A DNA stretch of 64,000 bases from Talpa occidentalis. Lineage: Eukaryota > Chordata > Mammalia > Eulipotyphla > Talpidae. Under the pieces are notes generated by a model, which made no database searches, was not told the origin of the DNA, and saw only the letters and a program-made list of their open reading frames with translations. Positions 48,901-57,020 of this stretch are shown here, piece by piece. Every line of letters begins with the position of its first letter. Within the stretch, counting starts at the first letter, position 1. The stretch covers positions 54,734,329-54,798,328 of the forward strand of contig NW_023601212.1 in NCBI RefSeq assembly GCF_014898055.3, given 5' to 3'. Position numbers and translations under genes: made by a program.

Positions 48901-51900
48901 AATAGTCAATATCATAAACTCCGCTCTCTCTTTGATGAGAGTGTATTGTGTGCCTCATTTATCAGTTTAACGCTGGCAACTACTCTATGAGTAGACAAGA
49001 AGGTATCTATCTCCAGGCCTGCTTTCCTGTAAACTAGAGATCAAATACCCCTGGCCAAGGCACACAACTAATCAATAGTGAGCCTGGGATCTAAACCCTG
49101 AATCTAAGCCTCTCTGCTGGTCTCGAGAGGGTATGGGACAGAACAGAGAGCTGCTCCGTTTCCCAACCAGGAGACTCAGTGGAGTGGGGTATTAATGAGG
49201 ACAAGGGAACAGGCCGTGCCTGGGAGTTCTCAGCACCTTGCGTCTGGGAAGTCTTTGATACCTTCTCTTTAAGTCTTGACTCTCTGTACCTCCATGAAAT
49301 GAAACCCCACTTTTTTTTTACCTGCCTGGAGGGGATGCAAGGGGAGGCTAGGGCCAGTCAGATGCTGGGAGAGTCTTGGCTAAGGAATGTTTCGCAGGAA
49401 TATCAATGCCAATACCATAATGAGCCATAAGGACATATAAAGATCTGGCCCGACACCATCAGTGAGGGCCTGACTAGTCCTCATTCAAGGAACAGCACAA
49501 AAACAGTGAGGACTCTTACCTGAGGTTCCCACTGGGAGAGTGAAGGTGCATTTAAGTAAATTGCATTGCTTCACAGAGGGCTAGAACTGGGCAACAGAGG
49601 CTTTTCAAAGTGTCAGGTGACTCAAATACGGCAACCTAAAGCCCTGACACCACAAGGATCAGCAGTATCAGCCTCCCCCTACCATTGGGGAGAAAAAAAT
49701 TTCCTGGTGCATTACTGTCCTGTCAAAGTAATTTCACTACTAAGAATAGAGTTGATGAGCAAGAAGAGAGAGGCGGGTAGGGAGGCAAGTCTCTCCAGGA
49801 CAGGCATGGAATTTGGGTGGTCGGGGGTGGGAGGGGAGCGACAGGGTGTTGGAGAAGGGGCAGCTCCTTCTGGAGTCACAAGCAGCATCCCTGTGCTCCT
49901 CACAAGTCCAAGAAAGGCACTGGCCCCAGAGTCACAAGACTTGCTTAATAGTAGTAACAGGCCAAAGTGCTACAAGCCCCATGCCACCTCTTGGCCTCAG
50001 TTTCCTCACAGGTCAGATGGGGCCCAAGAGGGATGGCCTCCCATGCCCTTTCCAATTCAGACAACGCTGTGGTATAGAGATGACAAACAACTCTTATCAG
50101 AAAAAAAGGGCATGAGGCCTCTGAGAGTTTAGCCAGCCTGGGTCTGTCTCTATTGAGGCAGAGGCCAGACCCACCCAAACAAACAAGAGCCAGTCAGGTC
50201 TGGTGGTCTGAACTGGACTCCCACAAGAGCCTCCTGGAGTGTCCTCCAGTCAGTGCTTTGCATTAATCATGCGTCCTCCTTGTTGCAGGCTTCAGGGCAA
50301 TGAGGTCATAGGATAGACAAAATGCCTACCCTTGCCCTCACATCTCAGACACCCCGGGCCTGAGTCAGGAGGAGCCACGCGACCGGAAGAAGGCTCCGTC
50401 ACTCACATTCTCATCTGGAACTCTATGAGGCTCATGCCTCTGGCCTCCATGAGTATTCAGTGGGCTCCTACCCTGAACCAGAAAAGGGGAAGCAAAACAA
50501 TACTGCTCACTGTCACTCAAGCATCCATGCCTTACAAATCTCATCTCCATGGCTTTCAAAGGCCATCTCCCACCTGGAGGACCCTTCCTCCTCCACCCAC
50601 TCTCCACCTTCCCACGTTGTGAGAGTCAGAAAGAGCTGGGTTCTAGAACCTCCTCCAGCAACTGTGTAATCCTGGCAAGTTACTTATCTGTTAAAAAAAA
50701 AAAGTATCTATTGCTCAGATGTTTTCTCATAAAGATTAAATGTAATAATGGCACTTAGCAAAGTGCCTGGCAAAGGCAAGTGTGTGATAAATAGCTGCTT
50801 GGCGTGAAGGCCTTGGGTGGCCACATCAGCCCTCTGTGACTTTCCCCTTCCCTGAATTCCTACAACAATGATCTGATCTGACCACTCCTTTGGCCTTTTA
50901 CAAACAGCTTCTTGCTGTTGCCAATTTTCCCCGACTTCAATGTAAACAATACTCTGCACGCAGAGGTCACTGAACAAATATTTGCTGATTGATGAGCTGG
51001 TAAAGAGTAATGAAAGTCTGAGGTGAACACAATCGATTTCCCGAATATCTGGTGAGATGAAGAGATGCTCTGAAATAGAAACAGTCAGATCCTTTCAAAA
51101 CAAGTGCTCTGACCTGGGTACCAACTGCCCAGAGAGCCACCCTAAAAGCCACGAAGGAAATGAGCCCCAGCCAGTCAGATGAAATGCTTGAGGCCCATTG
51201 GGCTGCAAGTCTTCTCTGGGCCCATGACCTTCCATACTCCTGCTGCACCTACCCCAGTCACCACACCAGCAGAGGACAGGGGCTACTACTGGCCCAGGGT
51301 GGTGTGACAGCAGCCCTCTGTTGGCCCACAATCAAACCTTCTCAGAGAATTCAGAGATGATAAGACCAACTGTGGCTTCTCAGCCTCGGCAGGCAATGAC
51401 CCCCTTGGGTTGGAGGTGGGGCATTCTTCATCATTACAAGCCAATACCAGATCTTGCTTGGGAGACTAACTCACCTCCATACCGCACAGAGACCACTGGT
51501 TTCCACCTAAGTCCTTAAAGACTTTGATGTTTCCATGTTCCTTTCTGAGGTTAAGTTTTGCTTTTTTTTTTTTTAATGAAAAAACTGTCATTCCGTGTAT
51601 TGGGGAAATGACCCCTTTGGGAGTGGCTGATCCAGGGGTGGGCTGAGACAGTATCTGATTTTGTAATTCACAGGAAATTTCAGTTGCAGCAGGTCATACA
51701 CAGCTGGAAAAATCTTTCCCTCCAGTACTCTTAAGATATAAGAATTTTCTAGATAAATCCATCAGTAGTCATTAAAGACCTTTTCTAGACTCAAAATGGA
51801 AACTGACATAGGAATTTTTATGATGTTCAGCCCTACCAGGTCTCCTAAACACTTAATGTCCCCTTCCAATTATCCCAATTCCATAGTCAAGATTCTTCCT

Positions 51901-53714
51901 CCTGCCCTGACCAGACGTGCTGATGTCACTGAATTAGTGTTGAGCTGCTGAGAAATGGCACATTCAGGTGATGGGGCTAGAGAGGCATGCAGACAAGTGT
52001 CCATGTGTCTGTGTCTATGCTTATCAGTTTTGTTTAAAAATAACTTTCCAACACCTCATGGCTAACAGATGTTGCCATCTTTCCATTCACTTCAGAAGCC
52101 ACTTTGCAAGCTGCTCAAAGTAAGAAGTAGCCTGAGTTTGAAAATCAACATCTACAAATGTGCTATTTTACCCCCAAACAATTGAGTTTATCCAGAAATA
52201 CCAGTGGCAGGGAAACAATGGTTCCAGTTTTCCTCTCTCCAGAAAGAGGCCTATTTCCTGCCTGAGAGGCCCACAGTTCTCATTCAGGAACCATTTCTCA
52301 TCAGGGGCCCTGATGGAAAGGTAGGAGGCAGCTATGTTCAGGGGTACCACAGCACCCCTGTCCCTCTCCCCCACACCCACTATATGGCTCCAGCATGTGT
52401 GCAACACCATAGAGAACTTTACAGTGTGGAAAGGAATTTCTGAGAGAAATAGTAAATTGACATACAGTAAGCAACCAGTAAGAATTAACTACTGTTATTT
52501 CCTTAGCTCTAAGTCTTAAGTTTTCCTTTTTTGTTTGTTTTAAAGTGAGCATTTCGTTAGCAGAGTACACCTTTACTGGTCTTGTCACCTCTTTACGCCT
52601 CCAACTGTTACTAAATGAATGGTGCAGCTCATAATTGATGGTCTCTTAGACTCTAGGAAATACGGTATTGGTCAGAGCAGAGGATGAGAACTTGCAGCAA
52701 AGACCGAACACAAACCAAGCGGCTGCCTGGGTCAGCTTTTGGGGCTTATGTCATTAAAAGAGGGTCTGCGAGGGTTCATGGACAACAACTCAGAGACAGA
52801 GAGCGCCGGATGGCCCGAAGTTAGCAAGCAGGAAGCAGCAGGTCAGGAGGGGCCTGAACCAGTCAGAAAACTGTCTCAAAGGTAAAGCTGAAAAAGGAAG
52901 TCCGAGTGGCAGATGGGTCAACATGCCAAGGGCGTGGGGGCAAAGTGGGCCCAGGGGCGGCGGAAAGGGTGTCAGCTCCCCTTCTTCCCAGCACCTACCC
53001 CACCGCTGCTGGGGAACTTGGCGAGGACAATCCCTAGGCGAGAGGAAGGGATGGCACAGGCTGGACCAGAAGCAGCAGTCTCGTGTCAGTGGGGCCCGAG
53101 GAGGGACAAAGGAGACGGGCAGGGGTGGCAGGGGTGGCAGGGGTGGCAGGGGTGGCAGGGGTGGCAGGGGTGGGGGGCAAGAAGCCGGCAGAGAACAAAC
53201 AGGGATTGCAGAGCAGGGCTGAGGGCCCAGGCGCCAGGGAGGCTCAGGAGCTCCGGTTGTCGGCCAGAGGAAAGAGACACGGAGGGGCAGGAATCAAAAA
53301 AGCAGTCCGTGGAGGGATCTGAAACTGGGGGGGCGGGCGGGGGGTGCAGAGAGCGGGGCGGGAGAGCGGAGGTGATGGCCGGGGGAAGCGGGTCCGAAGG
53401 GAGGGGCCTTGCGCGAGGCCCTCGGGAGGGGGTCGCCACGCTGCTCCCCACTTCTCACCTTTGACGTCGTTGGCCAGAGCCTTCCACGTCGGGGCGAAGG
53501 CGATGCAGTGGCCGCACCAGGAGGCGAAGAACTCCACGGCCCAGGCGCTCCGGGAGCCCAGCACCGCGCGGTGAATCGAGTCCGCCTGCAGCAGCGTCAG
53601 CGGGTCGGAGGCCGAGTAGAGCGCGGAGCGCGGGGCCGCGCGGGCGCCCGGGGCCGCCAGCAGCAGGAGCAGCAGCAGCAGCCGCGGCCGGGAGCAGCGG
53701 CCGCACCTCCCCAT
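18223..53714 (-). CDS. QSOX1: QSOX1, quiescin sulfhydryl oxidase 1 (whole coding span, 12 exons)
   Basis: A flavoenzyme of the secretory pathway and extracellular space that makes disulfide bonds in client proteins and passes the electrons to oxygen, giving hydrogen peroxide. The exons join (minus strand) 53714-53459, 45459-45359, 37039-36994, 36540-36438, 33817-33727, 32881-32736, 31128-30994, 29100-28971, 25788-25666, 24952-24805, 20885-20706, 18998-18223. This gives 744 residues. Visible: signal peptide 1 to about 26; first thioredoxin domain with WCGHC (Cys67, Cys70); second thioredoxin fold with the structural pair Cys162/Cys234; helix-rich region; Erv/ALR domain with Cys390/Cys402, CQDC (446-449) and CSAC (506-509); membrane helix about 707-727. 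All family cysteines I can recall are present, three positions lower than in human. All introns are GT-AG. Nothing suggests a pseudogene. Confidence 0.97.
18999..20705 (-). other. QSOX1: QSOX1 intron 11
   Basis: Donor GTAAGG, acceptor CCCCAG. No repeat of the SINE family was seen inside. A short MIR-like piece (gcctcattttcttcatctag) lies near 20545-20580. Confidence 0.9.
20706..20885 (-). CDS. QSOX1: QSOX1 exon 11: FAD-binding core with active-site CQDC
   Basis: Residues 427-486, from the split codon for Ala427. It contains [18 protein letters not shown] with the flavin-proximal redox pair Cys446/Cys449, and the [10 protein letters not shown] segment typical of the FAD site of Erv/ALR proteins. 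The acceptor is TGCAG at 20887-20886 and the donor GTAAGG. The acceptor region has an exact 28-bp copy in intron 10 (see findings). Confidence 0.96.
21901..22308 (+). mobile_element. T+ SINE with GGAA-expanded tail, antisense to QSOX1
   Basis: Head agacctccctggtggcgcaa, tail ATAAATAAATAAATCTTAAG, then the microsatellite. The duplication aagaaatccc lies at 21891-21900 and 22309-22318, so the microsatellite grew from the A-tail of the SINE. Confidence 0.9.
22158..22308 (+). repeat. (GAAA/GGAA)n microsatellite in SINE tail
   Basis: About 150 bp: first mixed GAAA/GGAA units, then nearly pure GGAA with one interruption near 22219. It is likely to vary in length between individuals. Confidence 0.95.
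23395..23705 (+). repeat. Old interspersed repeat (LTR or DNA element, family uncertain)
   Basis: Phrases such as cattcataagttgaagcccc, tatgactggtgtccttctaa, gaagacacagggagcagaag and aatttctgctgtttaggcca are shared by a common mammalian repeat that I recognise by wording but cannot name with certainty. Confidence 0.5.
24805..24952 (-). CDS. QSOX1: QSOX1 exon 10: start of Erv/ALR domain
   Basis: Residues 378-426 (from [10 protein letters not shown] to the first base of codon 427). It has the structural pair Cys390/Cys402 in [14 protein letters not shown] and the helix [16 protein letters not shown]. The HF and WxxxHF-like positions belong to the FAD fold. Residue 378 is Ser where I recall Gly in human. 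Donor GTGAGT, acceptor TCTCTTAG. Confidence 0.96.
24953..25665 (-). other. QSOX1: QSOX1 intron 9
   Basis: Short intron. A MIR-like fragment on the plus strand lies at about 25390-25520 (cgctgtgtgaccttacacaa, then gtgaaatggggacatctc). Nothing else was recognised. Confidence 0.85.
25666..25788 (-). CDS. QSOX1: QSOX1 exon 9: helix-rich region
   Basis: Residues 337-377: [20 protein letters not shown] onward, ending ALDNRKE. It is part of the helix-rich region that links the thioredoxin half to the Erv/ALR half and packs against the FAD domain. It is 41 whole codons long. Donor GTGAGT, acceptor CCCACAG. Confidence 0.96.
25789..28970 (-). other. QSOX1: QSOX1 intron 8
   Basis: No SINE of the main family is present. 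A TG-rich simple repeat is at about 26359-26392. MIR-like fragments on the plus strand lie at about 27055-27180 (gaccttggacaaggggcttc) and 28285-28440 (gacccaggttcaagtcctga). The remainder is GC-rich unique sequence. Confidence 0.85.
28971..29100 (-). CDS. QSOX1: QSOX1 exon 8: helix-rich region
   Basis: It completes codon 293 and encodes [20 protein letters not shown] through AVLAQ (Gln336). This is the first part of the helix-rich region. Gln336 stands where I recall Lys in human (AVLAK). Donor GTGAGC, acceptor TTCTCAG. Confidence 0.96.
29101..30993 (-). other. QSOX1: QSOX1 intron 7
   Basis: MIR-like fragments on the plus strand lie at about 29215-29400 (ctagctgtgtgacagtgggt, then ctgtaaaatgaggataaaca) and 30035-30115 (ggggcctggcacagagcttg). 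No other feature was recognised. Confidence 0.85.
30994..31128 (-). CDS. QSOX1: QSOX1 exon 7: end of second thioredoxin fold and linker
   Basis: Residues about 248-293: [16 protein letters not shown], then a Thr/Pro-rich linker ([20 protein letters not shown]), then PTVWKVADR. The linker between the oxidoreductase halves is the part most different from human as I recall it, as expected for a flexible hinge. Donor GTAAGG, acceptor CTCACAG. Confidence 0.95.
31129..32735 (-). other. QSOX1: QSOX1 intron 6
   Basis: Simple repeats lie at about 31588-31660 (CA, then TA-rich). The segment 32180-32375 is a candidate conserved non-coding element (see findings). A tandem pair of a 13-bp unit (actggagctgggg) is at about 32493-32518. 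Confidence 0.85.
32736..32881 (-). CDS. QSOX1: QSOX1 exon 6: second thioredoxin fold
   Basis: Residues 200-247 plus two bases: [20 protein letters not shown] onward to SRVPV. It carries Cys234 in FPSC, the partner of Cys162 in the family's structural disulfide, and a sequon at Asn240 (NGT), matching the glycosylated Asn of human QSOX1. The second thioredoxin fold has no CxxC, as usual. Donor GTGAGT, acceptor TCTGCAG. Confidence 0.96.
32882..33726 (-). other. QSOX1: QSOX1 intron 5
   Basis: A (TG)n run lies at about 32903-32922 followed by a G-run, and an (AT)n run at about 33239-33259. A MIR-like fragment is at about 33325-33430 (gagacctggttcaaagccct). No exon was recognised. Confidence 0.85.
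33727..33817 (-). CDS. QSOX1: QSOX1 exon 5: second thioredoxin fold
   Basis: It completes codon 169 (Arg) and encodes [20 protein letters not shown] to GRE (residue 199). This is the first strand-helix part of the redox-inactive thioredoxin fold. Donor GTGAGT, acceptor CTTGCAG. Confidence 0.96.
33818..36437 (-). other. QSOX1: QSOX1 intron 4
   Basis: It holds one plus-strand SINE (34504 to about 34793). Otherwise it is unique-looking sequence; the open frames near 35.9-36.3 kb do not resemble a protein. Confidence 0.85.
34504..34793 (+). mobile_element. T+ SINE in QSOX1 intron 4, antisense to the gene
   Basis: Head gggcctccctggtggcgcag, B-box-like GGTTTGATCCC, tail AAATAAATAAATCTTTAAAA followed by a long A/T-rich run. 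Flanks agaagcca and agaggcca give a weak duplication. Confidence 0.88.
36438..36540 (-). CDS. QSOX1: QSOX1 exon 4: end of first thioredoxin domain
   Basis: Residues 135-168 and part of 169: [20 protein letters not shown], then [14 protein letters not shown]. It carries Cys162 in PPACPP, which pairs with Cys234 in the family. Donor GTAATT (weaker than the others), acceptor ATTGACAG. Confidence 0.95.
36541..36993 (-). other. QSOX1: QSOX1 intron 3
   Basis: At 453 nt this is the shortest constitutive intron of the gene. No repeats were recognised. Confidence 0.85.
36994..37039 (-). CDS. QSOX1: QSOX1 exon 3: short exon with glycosylation sequon
   Basis: Only 46 nt: [15 protein letters not shown] (residues 120-134) and one base of codon 135. 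The sequon Asn127-Gly-Ser corresponds to the glycosylated Asn130 of human QSOX1. Donor GTGGGT, acceptor GCTTCCAG. The frame is kept on both sides. Confidence 0.95.
37698..37977 (+). mobile_element. T+ SINE in QSOX1 intron 2, antisense to the gene
   Basis: Head ggcctccctggtggtgcaag, tail ATAAATAATAATTT and A-runs. Flanks agaaaatgagtttag (37683) and agaaaatgggtttag (37978) are a 15-bp duplication with one mismatch. Confidence 0.9.
40893..41161 (+). mobile_element. T+ SINE in QSOX1 intron 2, antisense to the gene
   Basis: Head ggcctccctggtggcacagt, tail AAAATAAGTAAATCTTAAAA. The exact duplication aagacctcagcag lies at 40880-40892 and 41162-41174. Confidence 0.92.
42305..42500 (-). repeat. MIR fragment
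   Basis: The wording aacatttattgagctcctag, then ttttacagaaggaaactgag, then gaagtgactttccaagacac follows the inverted MIR consensus. Confidence 0.7.
44904..45040. repeat. Local direct duplication, copy 1
   Basis: 137 bp about 93% identical to 45783-45918, in the same orientation, on the other side of QSOX1 exon 2. Shared core: tgaaccctggctttataggt. Confidence 0.9.
45359..45459 (-). CDS. QSOX1: QSOX1 exon 2: first thioredoxin domain
   Basis: Residues 86-119: [20 protein letters not shown], then [14 protein letters not shown]. It contains the cis-proline loop of the thioredoxin fold (GFPTV). At 101 nt it is not a multiple of three, so skipping it would break the frame. Donor GTGGGT, acceptor CTTCCAG. 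Confidence 0.96.
45783..45918. repeat. Local direct duplication, copy 2
   Basis: Partner of 44904-45040. It differs by one single-base gap and about nine substitutions. Confidence 0.9.
48950..49105 (-). repeat. MIR fragment
   Basis: The wording ctatgagtagacaagaaggt, then ccaaggcacacaactaatca, then agtgagcctgggatctaaac is that of an inverted, decayed MIR. Confidence 0.55.
53118..53171 (+). repeat. Six-copy 9-bp minisatellite (ggcaggggt)
   Basis: Six uninterrupted identical units lie just inside intron 1, about 290 bp downstream of exon 1. Each unit carries a GGGG run, so the plus (non-template for QSOX1) strand could form G-quadruplexes. Confidence 0.97.
53459..53714 (-). CDS. QSOX1: QSOX1 exon 1 coding part: signal peptide and WCGHC active site
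   Basis: Residues 1-85 and one base of codon 86. The start at 53714-53712 has a strong Kozak context (A at -3, G at +4) and opens a signal peptide with a poly-leucine core, probably cut near Ala26. Mature sequence [19 protein letters not shown] follows, then the redox pair WCGHC (Cys67, Cys70) of the first thioredoxin domain. Donor GTGAGA. An upstream in-frame ATG at 53924 was not chosen because it would bury the signal peptide. Confidence 0.96.
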
Positions 53715-53880
53715 CCTCGGCGGCGGCGCCCACCACCGCGCGCAAGTTTGGGGCGAGTTGATGTGGGGCTGCTCGGCGGCACCTCCTCCCTGGCTCGGGG
53801 AGGAGCCACGGGCCCCGCCCCTCGGGCCCCGCCCGTTTCGGGCCAGCCCCGCCCCGCCCCCGGCTCCCCAGCGCGGGGGC
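53715..53880 (-). promoter_or_regulatory. QSOX1: QSOX1 core promoter and 5' UTR, TATA-less with GC boxes
   Basis: Plus-strand CCCCGCCC motifs at about 53813-53820 and 53827-53834, and a double one at 53847-53861, are Sp1-type GC boxes for the minus-strand gene. No TATA box was seen. The start of transcription probably lies between these boxes and 53714; its exact place is inferred. Confidence 0.65.
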
Positions 53881-54050
53881 CGGAGTGGGGCGCAGGAGCC
53901 CGGGTGGTCTGTGCGCGCCCCCATCGCGGTCTGCGGCGGCTTCGGGGCTGCGTCGCTGCGAAAGCCGGAGTCCGGCCTTAGGCCTCAGGCCTCAGGAGGG
54001 GCAGAGCGCAGCTCAGACCTGGCAGCCCACAGCCCCCAATGAAAGAAGTG

Positions 54051-55861
54051 GGGCGTCTGCAGGACAGACCCGAAGCCCTAGACTCGGGTTCCAGTGGCTG
54101 AGGGGAACTCGGGGAGGTCATTTGACGTTTCACGGCCTGGTAGCCATCGGAAGGGTGCCCGCCAAATAGATTGGACCGATTTAGGCCTCTCCGGGGAACT
54201 TCTGGGGAATCCCTACCAACCAACAAGTTATTGGGAATTAGCAGCAGGTGGGAGAGTAGAGGAAAGGGTAGGGTAGGAGCACTATCTCTGAGTCTGTTAC
54301 CCGCGGGCCTGTGACCATCTAAGGGAAACATTATTTGAGGACTTTCTAATCACGGATGAGAATTCCCCTCGATAGGCTGCGTGGGTTGGCACAGCCATTG
54401 CTGTGGAATCAGGATTTCGTCAGCATTTAGGTCAGGCCTGCCAACCAGGAGTTAGGGTGACTCCTTCACTTGGGGCTCCCAGCAGCCAGATTCCCCCATA
54501 GCTAACTCTACAACCTGCGCTCAACTCTCCACACTCAAATGCCCCTCTCACAAGTAACCTGCTAATCTTGTGCACCTGTGTACTGAGTTATTCATGGTTA
54601 ATTTTCCCTAGTCACGTTTTGTAGTTTGGATCATGTGGGTGGGTTATTTTAAGAGAAGGGGGTCCCCTTCAGAGGGTTGTCACAGTCATCTTTTCCAGCA
54701 CATCTCACCTGTTTGGATGACCCCTGTTTGGATGTTCATTCAATATTCACTAAATGGTTTCTTGTCCCTGACACTGCTTGGAGGTTCTGAGACTAAGGTG
54801 GTAAACTTTATTGAAGTAACCACCTATGGTGGTTGTGGAACTTACATTCTAGTGAGGATAAGGCTGGAGAGAGGATACACGAGTAAATGTCTATCCAATG
54901 GTGATAAATGCTATGAAGAAATATGCAATGGGGTAAGAATAGAGTGACAGAGGAAGTGGTATTTCAGGGTGATCAGGGATGGACCCACCCCTAACATTCA
55001 TAACTGGGTCAATAGTACAAATGGAAGCCTACATGTCATGCATCCATATGTTTAGAATTTGGTATAAACCAAGTTAAACCATAATGTAAAATTCCTACCC
55101 TTTTATCTCAACAAATATACCTTCATAATAATCTGGAACACCAAATTTAAATTTAGAATTCTTGGATGTGCCGTGGAATTGGGTGGTTTAAGGGTGAGCG
55201 ATACCTGGCACTAAGCCTTCCTCCTACTCTGCACTTCAACTCCATCACCTCAGGGGACGCTGTGCCCACACCTATAACATCCCTACCTGGACATCTGAGC
55301 TTCATCCACACTGCAAATACCTGCTCCTTGGTTCTTAAGAAGATAGACCTTCTGGAAAAGGTCACTGCAGTTCTAGAGTCTCAGGGACCCACAGTATGAT
55401 CTACAAATGGGTGAGGAGCAGGACCTTTGGGTGACACATCCCCTTGGCCTATGGGCTTCTTGTTCTGTGGAAAGAGGCATAGCTGGGACAGGGCAGAGAG
55501 CTCAGAGTTCAAGGTAGGGCACCCTCTTGCCCTTGCTCATATGGCACTTCTAACAAGGTAACATTTAAGCCAAAGACTGCCATGGCAGCCTAGCACGAGA
55601 GCATTCCAGGCAGAAATGTAGAGGTTGGAATCACTGCTCTTGTGTGTTCATGTTCTCTTCGGCCAAAGTCCTGAGCTGCATAAGGAAATGATACGTTGAC
55701 AGTCACTACTTCCACCAATTCCAGTTTCTGGGTAATCCTCCTTGGAAACCAGTCTCTGTACAACCTCTGTGTCATGCCAGCAAGGCACAGAGCAGGTTTT
55801 CTGTGATCCGGGCAGGCGGGTAAAGGAGAGTCCTGGAGCCCTCAGTGGCTTTTTCAGGTTT
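54051..55861. other. Upstream intergenic; old LINE2-like fragments
   Basis: No gene was recognised. At about 54730-54970 (cttacattctagtgaggata, then ggtgataaatgctatgaaga) and 55555-55620 (gagcattccaggcagaaatg) the wording is that of a common ancient mammalian repeat, probably L2, plus strand. Confidence 0.5.
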
Positions 55862-56142
55862 GTGGTTTTTTTTTTTTTTTTTTTAAGATTTATTTATTTA
55901 TTTATACAAGCACTGGGTAAAGTCAGAAGCACGGGAGGGTGAGAGAATCCACAAGAGCCAGAGTGGGGAACAGAACAGGCAGACTGACGAAATACACTGC
56001 TGAGGGGAGCAGCGGGCGTCAGGAGAGGTCTGCGCGCCATGTGGGACCCTCGCCCGGTGGCCAGGGATCGAACCGGAGCTGCAGAGGCTGCGGGCACCTT
56101 CGCAGCCCAGTGCTCAACCGCTGAACCACCAGTTCAGGCCCA
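55862..56142 (-). mobile_element. T+ SINE (type A), antisense in window
   Basis: T-run tail, type A body (agcactgggtaaagtcagaa), inverted head with a variant end (accaccagttcaggccca). The exact 14-bp duplication gctttttcaggttt lies at 55848-55861 and 56143-56156. Confidence 0.92.
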
Positions 56143-56689
56143 GCTTTTTCAGGTTTTTAATGATCTTTCTACGCCATTGGTAGTAAGGCAACCAGGGCCA
56201 GGGTAGGTAGGGAGGCCAGGAGGCCTACCAGCCTCCTGGTCTCTCCTCCCCCTGCCACCTCCTAGCGAATCTTCACTCTTTCTGGGCTCTCTGGTGTTCT
56301 CTCCTGGTCTCTCCACTGGCCTCTACTGCACTCGGGCCGTGCAGTCCTCCACCTCCACCCGTCCTCTCCCGATGCCCTTATAAGATCGGTTTGGCTCAGG
56401 TGCACCCATTCCGCACACCCACACCACGCCCCAGGTGCCACCATCAGGCGCGCATGTAAGACCACAGGTGCCCATCACTGATGCTAATGGCGGGAGGATA
56501 GAAAAAACCCAATCGCTTCCATTTACCCTACACTCTGCCACCCCACTTTGTTCACTCCTAGCAGCTACTATGACTTCCAAGACAAGGCAGGTCTGGTCTG
56601 GGGACCTCACGATACATGGTTGTCGGGGCCATTGGAAAACAGTTTTCTCAGTTTCTCAGTGTTTTTCACAGTGACCTTCCAGCACAGGT

Positions 56690-57020
56690 GGCCTAGTAGA
56701 TAACATATAGCCTCGAGATGTAGTCCACATGTGTGGAAAGCAGTAAATAATAGTGTAACCTTGATGTATAGTTCGCATGCACAAAGCACACTTCTGTAAA
56801 CGGGGCTTAACCTTGGCGCTGTGCCAGTTTTGTCTATAAATCACATAAAAACTAATAGGGCTCATCCCAGGAGCCACGCGCTGGCCTCTCCCAAGGCACA
56901 GGCCACTTCTGTGGCTGAAGCCCAGAGGGGCTGCCACTGTTGTCACCTATGTATCTCCTGCTACTTCACAATAAAGACTGGTTCCTGCTCCCCACATGTG
57001 GGCTTCAGGACCTATTTTCT
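56690..57020 (+). repeat. Possible solo LTR (family unknown)
   Basis: A TATAAAT motif near 56835 and AATAAA near 56971 sit about 135 bp apart, the latter followed by a GT-rich stretch (ccccacatgtgggcttcagg), as in a retroviral-type LTR with promoter and poly(A) signal. I did not find clear TG...CA ends or flanking duplication. It has no coding part. Confidence 0.35.

Larger units (their letters stand above)
45460..53458 (-). other. QSOX1: QSOX1 intron 1
   Basis: 8.0 kb with no copy of the main SINE family. It contains one arm of the local duplication (45783-45918), MIR-like pieces (about 48950-49105 minus, 50618-50790 plus) and, next to exon 1, the G-rich minisatellite 53118-53171. The part near exon 1 belongs to the CpG island. 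Confidence 0.85.
53000..54050. promoter_or_regulatory. QSOX1: CpG island over QSOX1 exon 1 and promoter
   Basis: This interval is much richer in G+C and in CG dinucleotides than the rest of the window, most of all at 53380-53960. It spans the end of intron 1, exon 1 and the upstream region. The limits are by eye. Confidence 0.85.

Noticed and set aside
49566..50132. 188-codon plus-strand open frame in intron 1
   Set aside because: The residue pattern does not resemble any protein I know, it overlaps MIR-like text, and frames of this length occur by chance in 64 kb of six frames.
52913..53464. 183-codon plus-strand open frame with repeated GWQ units
   Set aside because: The repeated residues come from the 9-bp minisatellite. 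The flanking sequence is intronic and GC-rich, with no sign of selection for protein.
53409..53981. 190-codon open frame on the plus strand across QSOX1 exon 1
   Set aside because: It is the antisense shadow of a GC-rich coding exon and CpG island. Low-complexity Arg/Pro/Ala/Gly/Gln content and no resemblance to a protein.
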